The notes beneath the pieces were generated by a model. It searched no databases. It saw nothing but the letters and a program-made list of their open reading frames with translations, and was not told where the DNA came from. Position numbers and translations under genes: made by a program. From Nitrososphaerota archaeon (GTDB lineage: Archaea; Iainarchaeota; Iainarchaeia; Iainarchaeales; VGJJ01): a stretch of DNA of 35,212 nt. This document shows positions 7,621 through 16,270 of this stretch, piece after piece; the stretch's first letter is position 1; every line of letters begins with the position of its first letter. The stretch spans positions 1-35,212 of the forward strand of contig JAGVNS010000158.1 of NCBI GenBank assembly GCA_020053155.1. Direction: 5' to 3'.

Positions 7621-9171
7621 ATGGATGCTGGCTATTCCAAAATGAATACAGAACATTCTATGGATGTACCAACCCTTCGTTTTCTCCTCGTTAACCCGCC
7701 CTTTCTGACTTCTTTTGGAATAAAAGAATCGGGCGGGCACGCCATGCCATTAGGGTTGATGTACGTGGCTTCCTACGTACGAAAATACGTTCCGGGAATA
7801 CAACCTCAAATTCTGGATTGTGAAAGCGACGCATTGACCGATGACCAAATAGAAAAACGGCTGAGCGAATGTCACGCCGATTTTCTTCTCCTCACGGTAC
7901 CTACTCCAACGGTTAATTCATGCAAACGCATTTCAGACATGGCAAAAAAAGCCAACCCTTCCTGCAAAGTCGTGTGGGGGGGACTCCACCCCACGGTTTT
8001 TCCCAAAGAATGCGTATCCCACCCCTCGGTTGATTTTGCCGTTATCGGAGAGGGGGAGCAAGTCATCCGCGAATTGGTGGAGCACGTGATACACGGGAAA
8101 AAGGATTTTTCGGACGTGAAAGGAATCGCTTACAAAAACGATGCAGGAGATGTTTTTCAAACGGGGATGCAGGAACTTATTCAGGACATTGATTCCATTC
8201 CCTTTCCCGCGTACGATTTGATTGAAGTCCGGAAATATCACACGGCTCCCTCCAAGAAACTTTCCAACAGCGAGAGCACCATGAACATCATGACCTCACG
8301 CGGGTGCGCATTCGACTGCATCCATTGCATTTCCAAAACAACTTGGCGTAGGAAAATGCGCTACCGCCCCCCTCAAAACGTGGCAGATGAGATGGAATAT
8401 TGTGTCAAAACGTTTGGGGTTAAGGAATTCAACTTTATGGATGACCTTTTTGGTATCAATGAAAAAAGAGTCATTGACGTGTGTGCGGAAATAAAGCGCC
8501 GCAACTTGGGAGTAAAATGGGTGGCATTCGCTCGCACCGACACGGTGACGGAACCCATGCTCAAAGCCATGAAAGAAGCGGGGTGCGTGAAGATTAGTAT
8601 GGGGATTGAGAGCGGGAACCAGGAAGTGCTCAACAAAATGAGAAAATCCCTGCGATTGGAGCAGGTGCGGAAGGGAATAAAATTAATGAAAAAGCACGGC
8701 TTTGAGGTACACTCTTCCTTCATGTTAGGAAACGTGGGGGATACGGAGGAGACCATCCGTGACACTATCAACTTCGCCAAGGAATTGGATTTGGACAACG
8801 CTACGTTTTTCATCACTTCCCCGTATCCGGGAACGGACTTGTATGGGATATCCATGAATGAGGGATTCGTCACTCCCAACACGCCATGGGAGAGTTTTGT
8901 TCCCCTGGGAAACCAACAACCCTTACTGGTGCAAAGCGCGGTTCCCTATGAGAAACTCATTCAACTCCAGAAGCAGGCATTCAAAGAGTTCTACCTTCGC
9001 CCTCGCCTCATCCTGCAGAAACTTCTGAGCATTCGTTCTGTGAGCGACGTTCGCACGCTCGCGGAAGGGTTGACCGTGTTCAAGGGGATTATGGACAAAA
9101 AAGAAGAAGTCCCTCCCTCTTCTAATTTGGTGTCGCCTCCAAGGGACGAGACAGCGGCCTCCACAATATAA
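7621..9171 (+). CDS. B12-binding-domain radical SAM protein
   Basis: A 516-residue two-domain enzyme. The N-terminal cobalamin-binding Rossmann domain shows LLVNPPF, MPLGLMYVASYV, VVWGGLHPTVFP and VIGEGE. The radical SAM domain follows, with SRGCAFDCIHC placing the CxxxCxxC cluster at Cys229, Cys233 and Cys236. FNFMDDLF, MGIESGN and HSSFMLG then occur in the usual order. Family members do C- or P-methylation, ring closure or carbon-carbon bond formation on lipids, sugars and pigments. I chose the ATG at 7621 for its TATA spacing; TTG 7579 would be longer and ATG 7660 shorter. In a glycan locus a sugar or polyprenol substrate is plausible. Archaeal lipid-modifying radical SAM enzymes are an alternative. 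Confidence 0.9.
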   Translation: MDAGYSKMNTEHSMDVPTLRFLLVNPPFLTSFGIKESGGHAMPLGLMYVASYVRKYVPGIQPQILDCESDALTDDQIEKRLSECHADFLLLTVPTPTVNSCKRISDMAKKANPSCKVVWGGLHPTVFPKECVSHPSVDFAVIGEGEQVIRELVEHVIHGKKDFSDVKGIAYKNDAGDVFQTGMQELIQDIDSIPFPAYDLIEVRKYHTAPSKKLSNSESTMNIMTSRGCAFDCIHCISKTTWRRKMRYRPPQNVADEMEYCVKTFGVKEFNFMDDLFGINEKRVIDVCAEIKRRNLGVKWVAFARTDTVTEPMLKAMKEAGCVKISMGIESGNQEVLNKMRKSLRLEQVRKGIKLMKKHGFEVHSSFMLGNVGDTEETIRDTINFAKELDLDNATFFITSPYPGTDLYGISMNEGFVTPNTPWESFVPLGNQQPLLVQSAVPYEKLIQLQKQAFKEFYLRPRLILQKLLSIRSVSDVRTLAEGLTVFKGIMDKKEEVPPSSNLVSPPRDETAASTI

Positions 9172-9190
9172 AAAAAGGGTTGAAAAAAGA

Positions 9191-10786
9191 ATGAAAAACG
9201 ATATTCCGGTTTGGGTGTGGGTACTCATTATTGGCCTGCCCTTGCTTTCTTCCCTGCCCATTTTGGGGGGATATCTAGCCAGCAGTCCCCCGGAACGCGT
9301 ATTCATGGGATTTGATTTCATTGACGATTTTCACTATTATGGGAATTACATCCATTCGTATGAAAACAATCCGTTGGATTTTTTTATTCTTAACCGCTCC
9401 ACATCCGAAAATCAGGATGGGCGTTTCTTTTTTCCTTATTTTTGGATTACGGGATTGGTGAGCACGGGAGTGGGGGTGGCGCTCGCCCTTGCATTCATGC
9501 GCATCCTCACGGGGATTATTCTCCTTTTCTTGGTATGGAAAATTTTGGAATACTTTTTTCCAGAACCCTTCTGGAGAAAAACAGCTTTTGTGTTAGCGTG
9601 TTTGGGAGCAGGTTTTGGGTGGATTACACACGTTTTAGGAATTTTCATTCCTGCGCTGGGAAAATTGTATTCCACCGACCTAACCTACTCGTTGGGGTAT
9701 AGTTTGTTCGGGTACTTGAGCTTCCCCCTCGCCATCGCGGGAGAGGCGTTATTTTTAGCCGGTCTCCTTTCTCTTTTTTTATTTTTGGAAAAAAAAGACA
9801 AAAAATACGCGTTTTTTTTCGGTCTGTCATTAATAGGAATTTTTTTTACCCATCCCGTGAGCGCCGTTACTTTTTTTCCCGTGTTTTTAGGAGGTGCGTT
9901 GTTATATTTAGTCCAAAATCCTTCGCATAAAGAGATTTTATCATTCAAAAATGTCGGGTTGGCATTTGCGGGAGCCCTGGTCCTCATTGGAATGTACGTA
10001 TGGTGGGCGTTACAGGACCCCGTTTTTCAATCGGTTTTCTTTTCGTATGGGCTTTGGCAACGAAGCGAAAGCCCCTTCTGGTGGATTTTGGGGTATGGGC
10101 TCATTCTCCTCTTTGCCCTATTGGGAGTGCGAACCCTGCAAATCGAAAACAAGCATGCGCGGGCATTCTTTTGGGCATGGTTATTGGTCATTCTCGTGCT
10201 GAGTTTGAATCCATGGAAGGGACTGCGCTTCCAGCATGCGCTTTTCATTCCATTGGTGATTCTGGCAACCTCTGGTATTCGGAGCGCATGGGATTGGATT
10301 CAAAAAAGCCCATATTCATCATGGGTCAAAACCCGGAACGCATGGGTGGGATTGATTTTAGTGATTATGGTCCCTGGAGTATTGTTCACGCTCGCCAACC
10401 ATATAAAGGACGTGCAGAATCCTTCCTTTCACAGCGGACCTTTTTTGTCACAGGAACAGATTGACGCACTAGAATTTTTAGAGGGTCAACGACCCGGAAT
10501 CGTTTTGTCCAATTACAAACTAGGGAACAATTTGATTTGGATGACTTCACATTATGCGTACTTAGGTCACTGGAATCAAACAACGGATAGGGAAGAAAAG
10601 ACTCTAAATGTGGAATCGTTTTTCAATGGAAAGATGACCACAACGCAAGCCATTTCATTTATTGCCACTGAAAAAATAAATTACATTCTGCGCGAGGGAA
10701 CGGAAACCATCCCCCCCCAACTTAATGGAGTGGAACGCATTTATCAGAACGGGACCCTTTTCATATATCGGGTGGCCGCGCCGTGA
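9191..10786 (+). CDS. Polytopic membrane protein, probable GT-C glycosyltransferase
   Basis: A 531-residue protein with one N-terminal span (about 8-29), an exported loop containing FDFIDDFHYYGNYI with an Asp-Asp pair, roughly ten further hydrophobic segments and a soluble tail of about 120 residues. The acidic pair after the first span and the C-terminal soluble domain match the general GT-C plan, but no family motif is clear, so the enzyme class is inferred. It starts 20 bp after the radical SAM gene. AATATAAA at 9165-9172 could serve as an internal promoter, though it lies only about 22 nt from the ATG. The stop overlaps the next start as GTGA. Confidence 0.7.
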   Translation: MKNDIPVWVWVLIIGLPLLSSLPILGGYLASSPPERVFMGFDFIDDFHYYGNYIHSYENNPLDFFILNRSTSENQDGRFFFPYFWITGLVSTGVGVALALAFMRILTGIILLFLVWKILEYFFPEPFWRKTAFVLACLGAGFGWITHVLGIFIPALGKLYSTDLTYSLGYSLFGYLSFPLAIAGEALFLAGLLSLFLFLEKKDKKYAFFFGLSLIGIFFTHPVSAVTFFPVFLGGALLYLVQNPSHKEILSFKNVGLAFAGALVLIGMYVWWALQDPVFQSVFFSYGLWQRSESPFWWILGYGLILLFALLGVRTLQIENKHARAFFWAWLLVILVLSLNPWKGLRFQHALFIPLVILATSGIRSAWDWIQKSPYSSWVKTRNAWVGLILVIMVPGVLFTLANHIKDVQNPSFHSGPFLSQEQIDALEFLEGQRPGIVLSNYKLGNNLIWMTSHYAYLGHWNQTTDREEKTLNVESFFNGKMTTTQAISFIATEKINYILREGTETIPPQLNGVERIYQNGTLFIYRVAAP

Positions 10787-11748
10787 ATTTCATAGTATCA
10801 TTTTTATCCAATCGAATCGTGCGCGCGGCCCTCGCCATTATTTTGATTGGGGGGGTTATTGTGTTGGCGAACCCCCTTGAATCCTTACCCGTTATTCTGG
10901 AGGCAGGACCCGCGTTACTGCTCTGGTTAGTGGGGGGATTCATTGGAATCATTATTGTCAATGCGTTAAGTGTGTGGTGGGTCTTGGGATTGAGGCATGG
11001 CATTTCACTCATTCGTATTTTGCGTCATTATGCGTGCAGTTGGAGCACTGAGTTCTATTTTCCTGGCAAATTAGGAATGTTTTCCCTGACCTACTTTCTA
11101 AAAAAAGAGAACGTGGAAGTGGGGGAAAGCGTGGCGGCTATTTTATTGATTAAAATGACCATGCTGATATGGCTATTCGCGTTGAGTTTGCTGGCGGTGG
11201 GAAATCTCCTAACCGCAAACGATTTTTTACTCTATTTAGGGACGCTTGTCATTGTCATTGGGGGGTTGGGAATCCTTTTTTTGACGGAGGGAGGGAGACA
11301 TTTTGTTCGGTATACCATCCTTGGGAAACATGCGGCTCACTTTGTTGGGTTTTCGAAGCTGGTTAAAACCGTTATTCAGCGCCCCACCCAATGGATGGGG
11401 TTGTTTATCCTCGTCTTTTTGAGCATTTTAATGAATGGAATCATGGTTCAAGGATTGTTTGCCGAGGTGGGATACCCACTCGATTTACTGACCATATTGG
11501 GGGTTGTTTCCTCTACCATTTTAGTGGGATTAATTCCACTCACCCTCAACGGGTTAGGCGTCAAAGAGGGTGCATTGATCGTACTCATGAGCTTGCATGG
11601 CGTTCCAACGGAAATCGCCGCGAGTGTAGGGTTGTTGAGTACCGCTACGGGGTACGTAATGTCCCTCCTCATTATGGCGTTCGTTTTGAAAGAAATTCCA
11701 TCTGTCCTTTTGAAAGGAGAAATGCCTCATGCGCGTCGCCCTGCTTAG
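10783..11748 (+). CDS. Flippase-like LPG_synthase_TM family membrane protein
   Basis: A 321-residue polytopic protein that starts with GTG in a GTGA overlap with the upstream stop. FYFPGKLGMFSLTYFLKKENV (about 92-112), a long hydrophobic core, and GLIPLTLNGLGVKEGALIVL (about 257-276) match the lysylphosphatidylglycerol-synthase transmembrane family (PF03706). These lack the LPG synthase catalytic half and occur next to glycosyltransferases in archaea and bacteria. Members are suggested to move polyprenyl-linked sugars across the membrane; the role here rests on context. It sits between a GT-C-like protein and a GT4. The next gene starts inside its last 20 bp. Confidence 0.8.
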   Translation: MNFIVSFLSNRIVRAALAIILIGGVIVLANPLESLPVILEAGPALLLWLVGGFIGIIIVNALSVWWVLGLRHGISLIRILRHYACSWSTEFYFPGKLGMFSLTYFLKKENVEVGESVAAILLIKMTMLIWLFALSLLAVGNLLTANDFLLYLGTLVIVIGGLGILFLTEGGRHFVRYTILGKHAAHFVGFSKLVKTVIQRPTQWMGLFILVFLSILMNGIMVQGLFAEVGYPLDLLTILGVVSSTILVGLIPLTLNGLGVKEGALIVLMSLHGVPTEIAASVGLLSTATGYVMSLLIMAFVLKEIPSVLLKGEMPHARRPA

Positions 11749-12826
11749 CCCCCGCTCTCCGGTGTCGAACGCGGCCGGAATCGAGCAAAACATTCACCAC
11801 GTTTCGCACTATTTGAGCAAAAAGGGAGTAAATGTTGAGGTCTTTTGTACGACGTTTCACGCTCAACGAACGCTTACCCGGGATGGGATTTCCATTCATG
11901 AATTTCCAGCATTTGCACCTAAGGATAACTACTTTCTTTCCACCCCCCTCTATCACGCCCTGCGAAAATGGGAGGGGGGTATCGTCCATTGCAACGGCTA
12001 CAACAATTTAGTGAGCGTGGTGGGAATAATGGCCAAAAAAAAGAACCAAAAACTGGTGTTTACGCTGAACAGCAGTGGCTCCTCTTCCCGTCTACGAGAA
12101 TTACTCCACATTCCCCTCGCGTGGTTTTATCATTTCAATCGAAAAAAAATAGACCATTTGGTGTGCGTCTCAAAATGGGAGCATGAACGGCTCGCTCCCA
12201 CGTTTGGGTTGAATAAAAAGGATGTTTCCATCATTCCCAATGGCATTTCCTTATCGGAATTCAAAAAGAAAGGGAAACGAAAAAAAGGAAAAATTCTGAG
12301 CGTCGGGAGATTAGTCAAAAACAAGGGAATGCATCACCTCATCGCGGCATTTGCGCACGTTCAAAAAGAAATGCCCGAGGCCCAACTTCACATTGTGGGA
12401 GAGGGACCCCAACGTGAAGAATTGGAACAACAAGCCCACGCGTTGGGTTTGAAATCAAACGTGTTTTTCCATGGAAACATTGGTTTTGAGGAACGCGAAA
12501 CGCTGTTGGAACATTATCGCACGGCTTCCCTTTTTTCTCTGTTGACGGAATACGAGAGTCAGGGAATCGTTTTCGCGGAAGCCGCAGCGGCAGGGCTTCC
12601 CATGGCAATCCCAAACAAAGGAGTCATGCGCGAATATGTGGAAGCTGGCCTTGCTGAGGGAATTCAGGATGGGTTTAATTCGGAGGAAGTGAGTAGGGTG
12701 TTGGTTCGATTATTACGGAAAAAAAGGAGTGCCAAAAAGCCATCCCTAAAACCCCTCATTTGGGATTGGAAAGAAGTGGGAGCGGCCGTGCATCATTTAT
12801 ACCAAAAGCTCGAGAAGGAATCCTAG
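11729..12826 (+). CDS. GT4-type glycosyltransferase
   Basis: A 365-residue GT-B enzyme. MRVALLSPRSPVSNAAGIEQ opens the N-terminal lobe, IPNGISLSEF is the inter-lobe loop, and ILSVGRLVKNKGMHHLIAAF starts the donor lobe. EYESQGIVFAE carries the EX7E pair and is followed by AAAAGLPMAI. The start lies 20 bp inside the preceding flippase-like gene and has an AAAGGAG ribosome site, so translation is coupled. Length and motif order are normal for GT4. It probably extends the glycan whose lipid carrier is handled by the neighbouring membrane proteins. The sugar is unknown. Confidence 0.9.
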   Translation: MRVALLSPRSPVSNAAGIEQNIHHVSHYLSKKGVNVEVFCTTFHAQRTLTRDGISIHEFPAFAPKDNYFLSTPLYHALRKWEGGIVHCNGYNNLVSVVGIMAKKKNQKLVFTLNSSGSSSRLRELLHIPLAWFYHFNRKKIDHLVCVSKWEHERLAPTFGLNKKDVSIIPNGISLSEFKKKGKRKKGKILSVGRLVKNKGMHHLIAAFAHVQKEMPEAQLHIVGEGPQREELEQQAHALGLKSNVFFHGNIGFEERETLLEHYRTASLFSLLTEYESQGIVFAEAAAAGLPMAIPNKGVMREYVEAGLAEGIQDGFNSEEVSRVLVRLLRKKRSAKKPSLKPLIWDWKEVGAAVHHLYQKLEKES

Positions 12827-13501
12827 ATGTCGCTCAAGAAAGGAGAGTACGCCCCCTTCGTGGAATTTGACCAAAAAATGTCGGCCAAGCTCAAACCTCA
12901 ATTGGAAGAATGGTTTGCATCCATGCGTGGGAAAAACGTCCTGGATATTGGATGTGGGAGCGGGGACGTGGGGGCATTGTTGAGAGGGCGAATGGACGTG
13001 TATGGGGTGGACGAGCAATCCCTTGCGTTGAAAGCCGCCCAAACAAAAGGAATCAAAACAAAATTATCCTCCATTGAAAAGAATCTCCCTTACCCTTCTT
13101 CTTTCTTCGACAACGTCATTTGCAAAGATGTATTTGAACACTTGGTGCACCCCCACGACCTACTCAGGGAAATTCATCGTGTGTTGAAGGGCGGGGGAAA
13201 ATTATACGCTCACGTTCCCAATCAGTTTACGCTGTTGGACCGGATTCAAATTTTTGGGGGGAGAAGCATGGTGGTAAAACGTTGGTTTGAAGGAAGCGAG
13301 GAATGGAACTTTCCCCATTTGCGTTTTTTTACTCATTCGGGGTTTAGGGAGTTCCTGGAGAGTAATGGGTTTGAAGTAGAGAAAGAGTATTCGAATATCT
13401 GGAGTTACTCAATAGGAGGGGGAATGAATACCCGCTCTTTAAGCGGATTGTCCCCCGGACTTTTTTCTCCCGGGTTCACGTTTACTTGCCGGAAGAAGTA
13501 G
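12827..13501 (+). CDS. Class I SAM-dependent methyltransferase
   Basis: A 224-residue methyltransferase whose ATG directly follows the upstream TAG, with AAGGA 8 nt before it. NVLDIGCGSGDVGALL is motif I, VYGVDEQS carries the strand-2 acid, FFDNVICKDVFEHLVHPHDLL is the motif II-III region and VLKGGGKLYAHVPNQ follows. This is the Methyltransf_11/23 pattern seen in many glycan loci. Its last 20 bp overlap tail-to-tail with the leftward radical SAM gene. It is the last gene of the rightward block. The likely target is a sugar hydroxyl or amine of the local glycan, inferred only from context. Confidence 0.87.
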   Translation: MSLKKGEYAPFVEFDQKMSAKLKPQLEEWFASMRGKNVLDIGCGSGDVGALLRGRMDVYGVDEQSLALKAAQTKGIKTKLSSIEKNLPYPSSFFDNVICKDVFEHLVHPHDLLREIHRVLKGGGKLYAHVPNQFTLLDRIQIFGGRSMVVKRWFEGSEEWNFPHLRFFTHSGFREFLESNGFEVEKEYSNIWSYSIGGGMNTRSLSGLSPGLFSPGFTFTCRKK

Positions 13502-15089
13502 CGGTTATTTCGGACGCAGGAATGACTTCCTTATTTTTGGGTTTAGAGGAATAGGGAGAAACGTTCTTGGCAATCATTCGGGGCAATCGGTCGAACACCA
13601 GGAATTTTCCAAGCGTAAAAAAGGATTTGGCATAATCCATTTTTCTGGAACTGCGGGCCATCTGGCGGAGTATCATTTTCATGGACGTAGAAGGGGTTAA
13701 TTGTTGCAAGGGAGAATTGAAGCGAATGTTATCCTCCGAAACCAGCTTGTCCAAATCCAGCGAGTGCTTTGCTACGACAAATTTGGTGGGCATTTTCCAT
13801 TCCGCTTCTTTGAAATAATGGTAATCCTCTTTTCCACTGGCAATCTCATCGTATATTTGGGAACCCGGGTAGGGGGTCATGAGCCCAAACGAAACGGTGG
13901 TGGGTTTTATTTTGGCAATCAGTTCCTGATTCATGCGAACGTCTTCCTGGGTTTCACCGGGGAGGTTGTACATCATGTTGGCAAACGTACGGATTCCCAA
14001 TTTATGGCAAATTTCAAATGCTTGGTGGATTTTCTCTACCTTACAATTCTTGTTCACCGCATCCAGCATGGCCTGGGAACCGGATTCCACTCCAAAATCG
14101 ATTTGAATGCAGCCCGCTTTTTGCATCCACGTCAACAATTCCTCATCCACTTTATCCACGCGCGTCTCTGCTCCCCAAACAAAGGGTATTTTTCGCTCAA
14201 TGAATTCCTTACAAATGTCAATGACGTGGGATTTCCAGACACAAAAATCGTCATCATAAAAATAAATCCCATCCACGTTGTATTTTTTGACCAATAACTC
14301 TACTTCATCTGCCACCGCTTTGGCGGAGCGAAAACGAATGGGTTTTTTGGTTTCATTGTATCGCCAAACGGAGGGAATGGCACAAAACGTGCAGTGTGCG
14401 GGACACCCGCGCGAGGCAAACACATACATGGATGCCAATGGGAAATAGCGAATGGCATAGGGATTAGGCTGCGTGTAGAAGGACATGTCCACTCGCTCAT
14501 AGGCGGGCATGGGTACGTTATCCAATGGTTCGATGAGGGGACGGAGGAGGGTTTTTTGAATATGGTCCTTTTCCCAAAATGAAATGCTTTGAATGGAATG
14601 AAACGCTTCTCCTTGTTTTTGGTCCAGAATGGCACGCGTCAATTCCCTAAAGGTTTCCTCTCCCTCCCCAACAACCACGTAATCAATGGGGCTGTTTTCA
14701 AAAATGAAATCTTCCGGGGCCAAGGATGAATGTTGTCCCCCCACGATTATTGTAGTGTTTATTTCAGATTTGATTCGTTTGGCAAAAGAGAGAGTGTAAT
14801 CCACTTCGTGCGTGAACGTTCCCATTCCCACCATGGTGGGGCGCATGTCTTTCAGCATTTCTATTATTTTTTCTTCTAACTCACGCGCTTTGGGGCTCTC
14901 TAGTTCAAGTATTTTCAAATCCTTGACTTTCAGGTCAATCAGTTCAACGGAAATTCCGTGCTTTTCAAGATAGGAACAAATGGTCATGAGTCCGAGGGGA
15001 GGTCTCGTACTGTGCGCCCGGCTTGGAAGGGAAATCAGACAAATGTCGGGGTGTTCATGAATCCTGTGGGATTTTTTTTCCTCAACCAT
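13482..15089 (-). CDS. B12-binding-domain radical SAM protein
   Basis: A 535-residue protein with the same plan as the 7621 gene. The cobalamin-binding domain has RPPLGLMTICSYLEKHG, IIVGGQHSSLAPEDF and VVVGEGEETF. The radical SAM domain has SRGCPAHCTFC, placing Cys229, Cys233 and Cys236, then YFYDDDF, FGVESGSQ and NMMYNLPGETQEDV. GGQH resembles the B12 loop in methylases and BchE-like enzymes. The ATG at 15089 has TTTATAGG centred about 27 nt upstream, so its message is probably leaderless. That box overlaps the stop of the upstream GT2. The substrate is unknown; sugar C-methylation and lipid modification are both open. Confidence 0.9.
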   Translation of the reverse strand: MVEEKKSHRIHEHPDICLISLPSRAHSTRPPLGLMTICSYLEKHGISVELIDLKVKDLKILELESPKARELEEKIIEMLKDMRPTMVGMGTFTHEVDYTLSFAKRIKSEINTTIIVGGQHSSLAPEDFIFENSPIDYVVVGEGEETFRELTRAILDQKQGEAFHSIQSISFWEKDHIQKTLLRPLIEPLDNVPMPAYERVDMSFYTQPNPYAIRYFPLASMYVFASRGCPAHCTFCAIPSVWRYNETKKPIRFRSAKAVADEVELLVKKYNVDGIYFYDDDFCVWKSHVIDICKEFIERKIPFVWGAETRVDKVDEELLTWMQKAGCIQIDFGVESGSQAMLDAVNKNCKVEKIHQAFEICHKLGIRTFANMMYNLPGETQEDVRMNQELIAKIKPTTVSFGLMTPYPGSQIYDEIASGKEDYHYFKEAEWKMPTKFVVAKHSLDLDKLVSEDNIRFNSPLQQLTPSTSMKMILRQMARSSRKMDYAKSFFTLGKFLVFDRLPRMIAKNVSPYSSKPKNKEVIPASEITATSSGK

Positions 15090-15112
15090 ATATGAATATC
15101 CCGCCTCACGCG

Positions 15113-15120
15113 CCTATAAA
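15113..15120 (-). promoter_or_regulatory. TATA-like box overlapping the upstream gene's stop codon
   Basis: TTTATAGG on the minus strand, centred about 27 nt before the ATG at 15089. It covers the TAG stop (15114-15116) of the GT2 gene. The radical SAM gene can therefore be transcribed alone as well as by read-through. Confidence 0.55.
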
Positions 15121-16139
15121 GAGTTTGAGTGTGTTGGGAGTACCTTTTCAAGCATGCTCCGTCGCCACGCGAGCAACTGCATTTCCTGAAGCTGGCGTTG
15201 CTGCTTGAGCATGGACCCGATAAGACCCATGATGGCAAACTGGAAACCCAAAAGGAGGCAGAGAACAGTGAAGACCGCGCTGGGAAGATATGGTTCAATG
15301 GCTCCCGTATTCAAAAATTGGGAAATGACGCGACTGCCCGAAAGGAGACCCACGAGGATAATAGCCCCTCCCATCGTGAAAAACGTACGCAGGGGATGGT
15401 ATCGAAGCATTCCTAATAGGAGCGTAGCGCTCGCGCGTCGGGCATAACTCCAGACCGAACCAAAGAGCCTATTTTCTCCATCCATTCGTTTTCGGAAAGT
15501 GATGGGAATCTCTTCGATGCAGAGATTTTTGTCTACCACCTCGAGAATGGTTTCCTGCGTATACGTAAAATTGGACAACACGTTTAATCGCAGGGCGGCA
15601 TCCCGCGTAAATGCGCGAAAACCCGTTTGACCATCGCTCACATTTGCACCCGAGACGAAATTAACGGCCCATGTCGCCATTTTGTTTCCCCAATATTTTC
15701 CAAAAGACATGTGCTCAATGTGTCCCAGGAAACGGGAACCCAGCACCATGTCTGCACGCTTGTGCAAAATGGGTTCAATCAAATGTGGAATTTGGGACTG
15801 GTCGTATTGATTGTCTCCATCCGTATTCACAATGACATCTGCCCCTAATTTGAGGGCGGTATCAATGCCCTTACGGAATGAATAGGCTAACCCTTGGCGG
15901 GAGGCATTGGAAATGATGAGCGCCCCTGCTTCCGTGGCTTTGGGGACGGTGCGGTCCACGCTTCCATCGTCAATGACAAGGGGAATAACCACATCCACCC
16001 CTCGCATCTCTCGGGGAATGCTTTCAATAACCGCCTTAATGGTGGCCTCTTCGTTATGGGCAGGAATCATTACCACTACTTTGACTCCCGATTTGGGTTT
16101 CAGTTCAGCTGCCAATTTTGCGGAGGTTCGAAGGACCAT
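15114..16139 (-). CDS. GT2 glycosyltransferase with C-terminal membrane anchor and cytoplasmic tail
   Basis: A 341-residue GT-A enzyme. VVVMIPAHNEEATIKAVI (about 20-37), VIDDGSVDRT and VNTDGDNQYD carry the donor and metal-binding residues of dolichyl-phosphate-sugar synthase relatives. VSDGQTGFRAF is the acceptor-side motif. Two hydrophobic segments near residues 250-305 are followed by a Gln/Leu-rich amphipathic tail ending in LPTHSNSL. I chose the ATG at 16139 because CTTTTTAAT lies about 28 nt upstream; a TTG at 16157 would add only six residues. It is the first gene of a leftward pair with the B12 radical SAM protein. It probably builds a polyprenyl-phosphate sugar. Confidence 0.88.
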   Translation of the reverse strand: MVLRTSAKLAAELKPKSGVKVVVMIPAHNEEATIKAVIESIPREMRGVDVVIPLVIDDGSVDRTVPKATEAGALIISNASRQGLAYSFRKGIDTALKLGADVIVNTDGDNQYDQSQIPHLIEPILHKRADMVLGSRFLGHIEHMSFGKYWGNKMATWAVNFVSGANVSDGQTGFRAFTRDAALRLNVLSNFTYTQETILEVVDKNLCIEEIPITFRKRMDGENRLFGSVWSYARRASATLLLGMLRYHPLRTFFTMGGAIILVGLLSGSRVISQFLNTGAIEPYLPSAVFTVLCLLLGFQFAIMGLIGSMLKQQRQLQEMQLLAWRRSMLEKVLPTHSNSL

Positions 16140-16162
16140 ATACTTGGAATGGTCCAACGAGC

Positions 16163-16171
16163 ATTAAAAAG
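16163..16171 (-). promoter_or_regulatory. TATA-like box for the 16139 GT2 gene
   Basis: CTTTTTAAT on the minus strand, about 28 nt before the ATG at 16139. It favours the ATG over the TTG at 16157, which would be only about 10 nt from the box. Confidence 0.5.
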
Positions 16172-16216
16172 AGCATCCCTCTCCTACACGGGTATTGCAA
16201 TCATTGTACCAATAGC

Positions 16217-16225
16217 CTATATAAT
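16217..16225 (+). promoter_or_regulatory. TATA-like box for the dTDP-sugar operon
   Basis: CTATATAAT, a close match to the archaeal TATA consensus. It predicts transcription starting near 16247, just before the candidate starts at 16256 and 16271. Confidence 0.6.
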
Positions 16226-16270
16226 CGCGTCAACCCAGCCTTTTTCAACCTATAGATGGGGTATTCCTGT

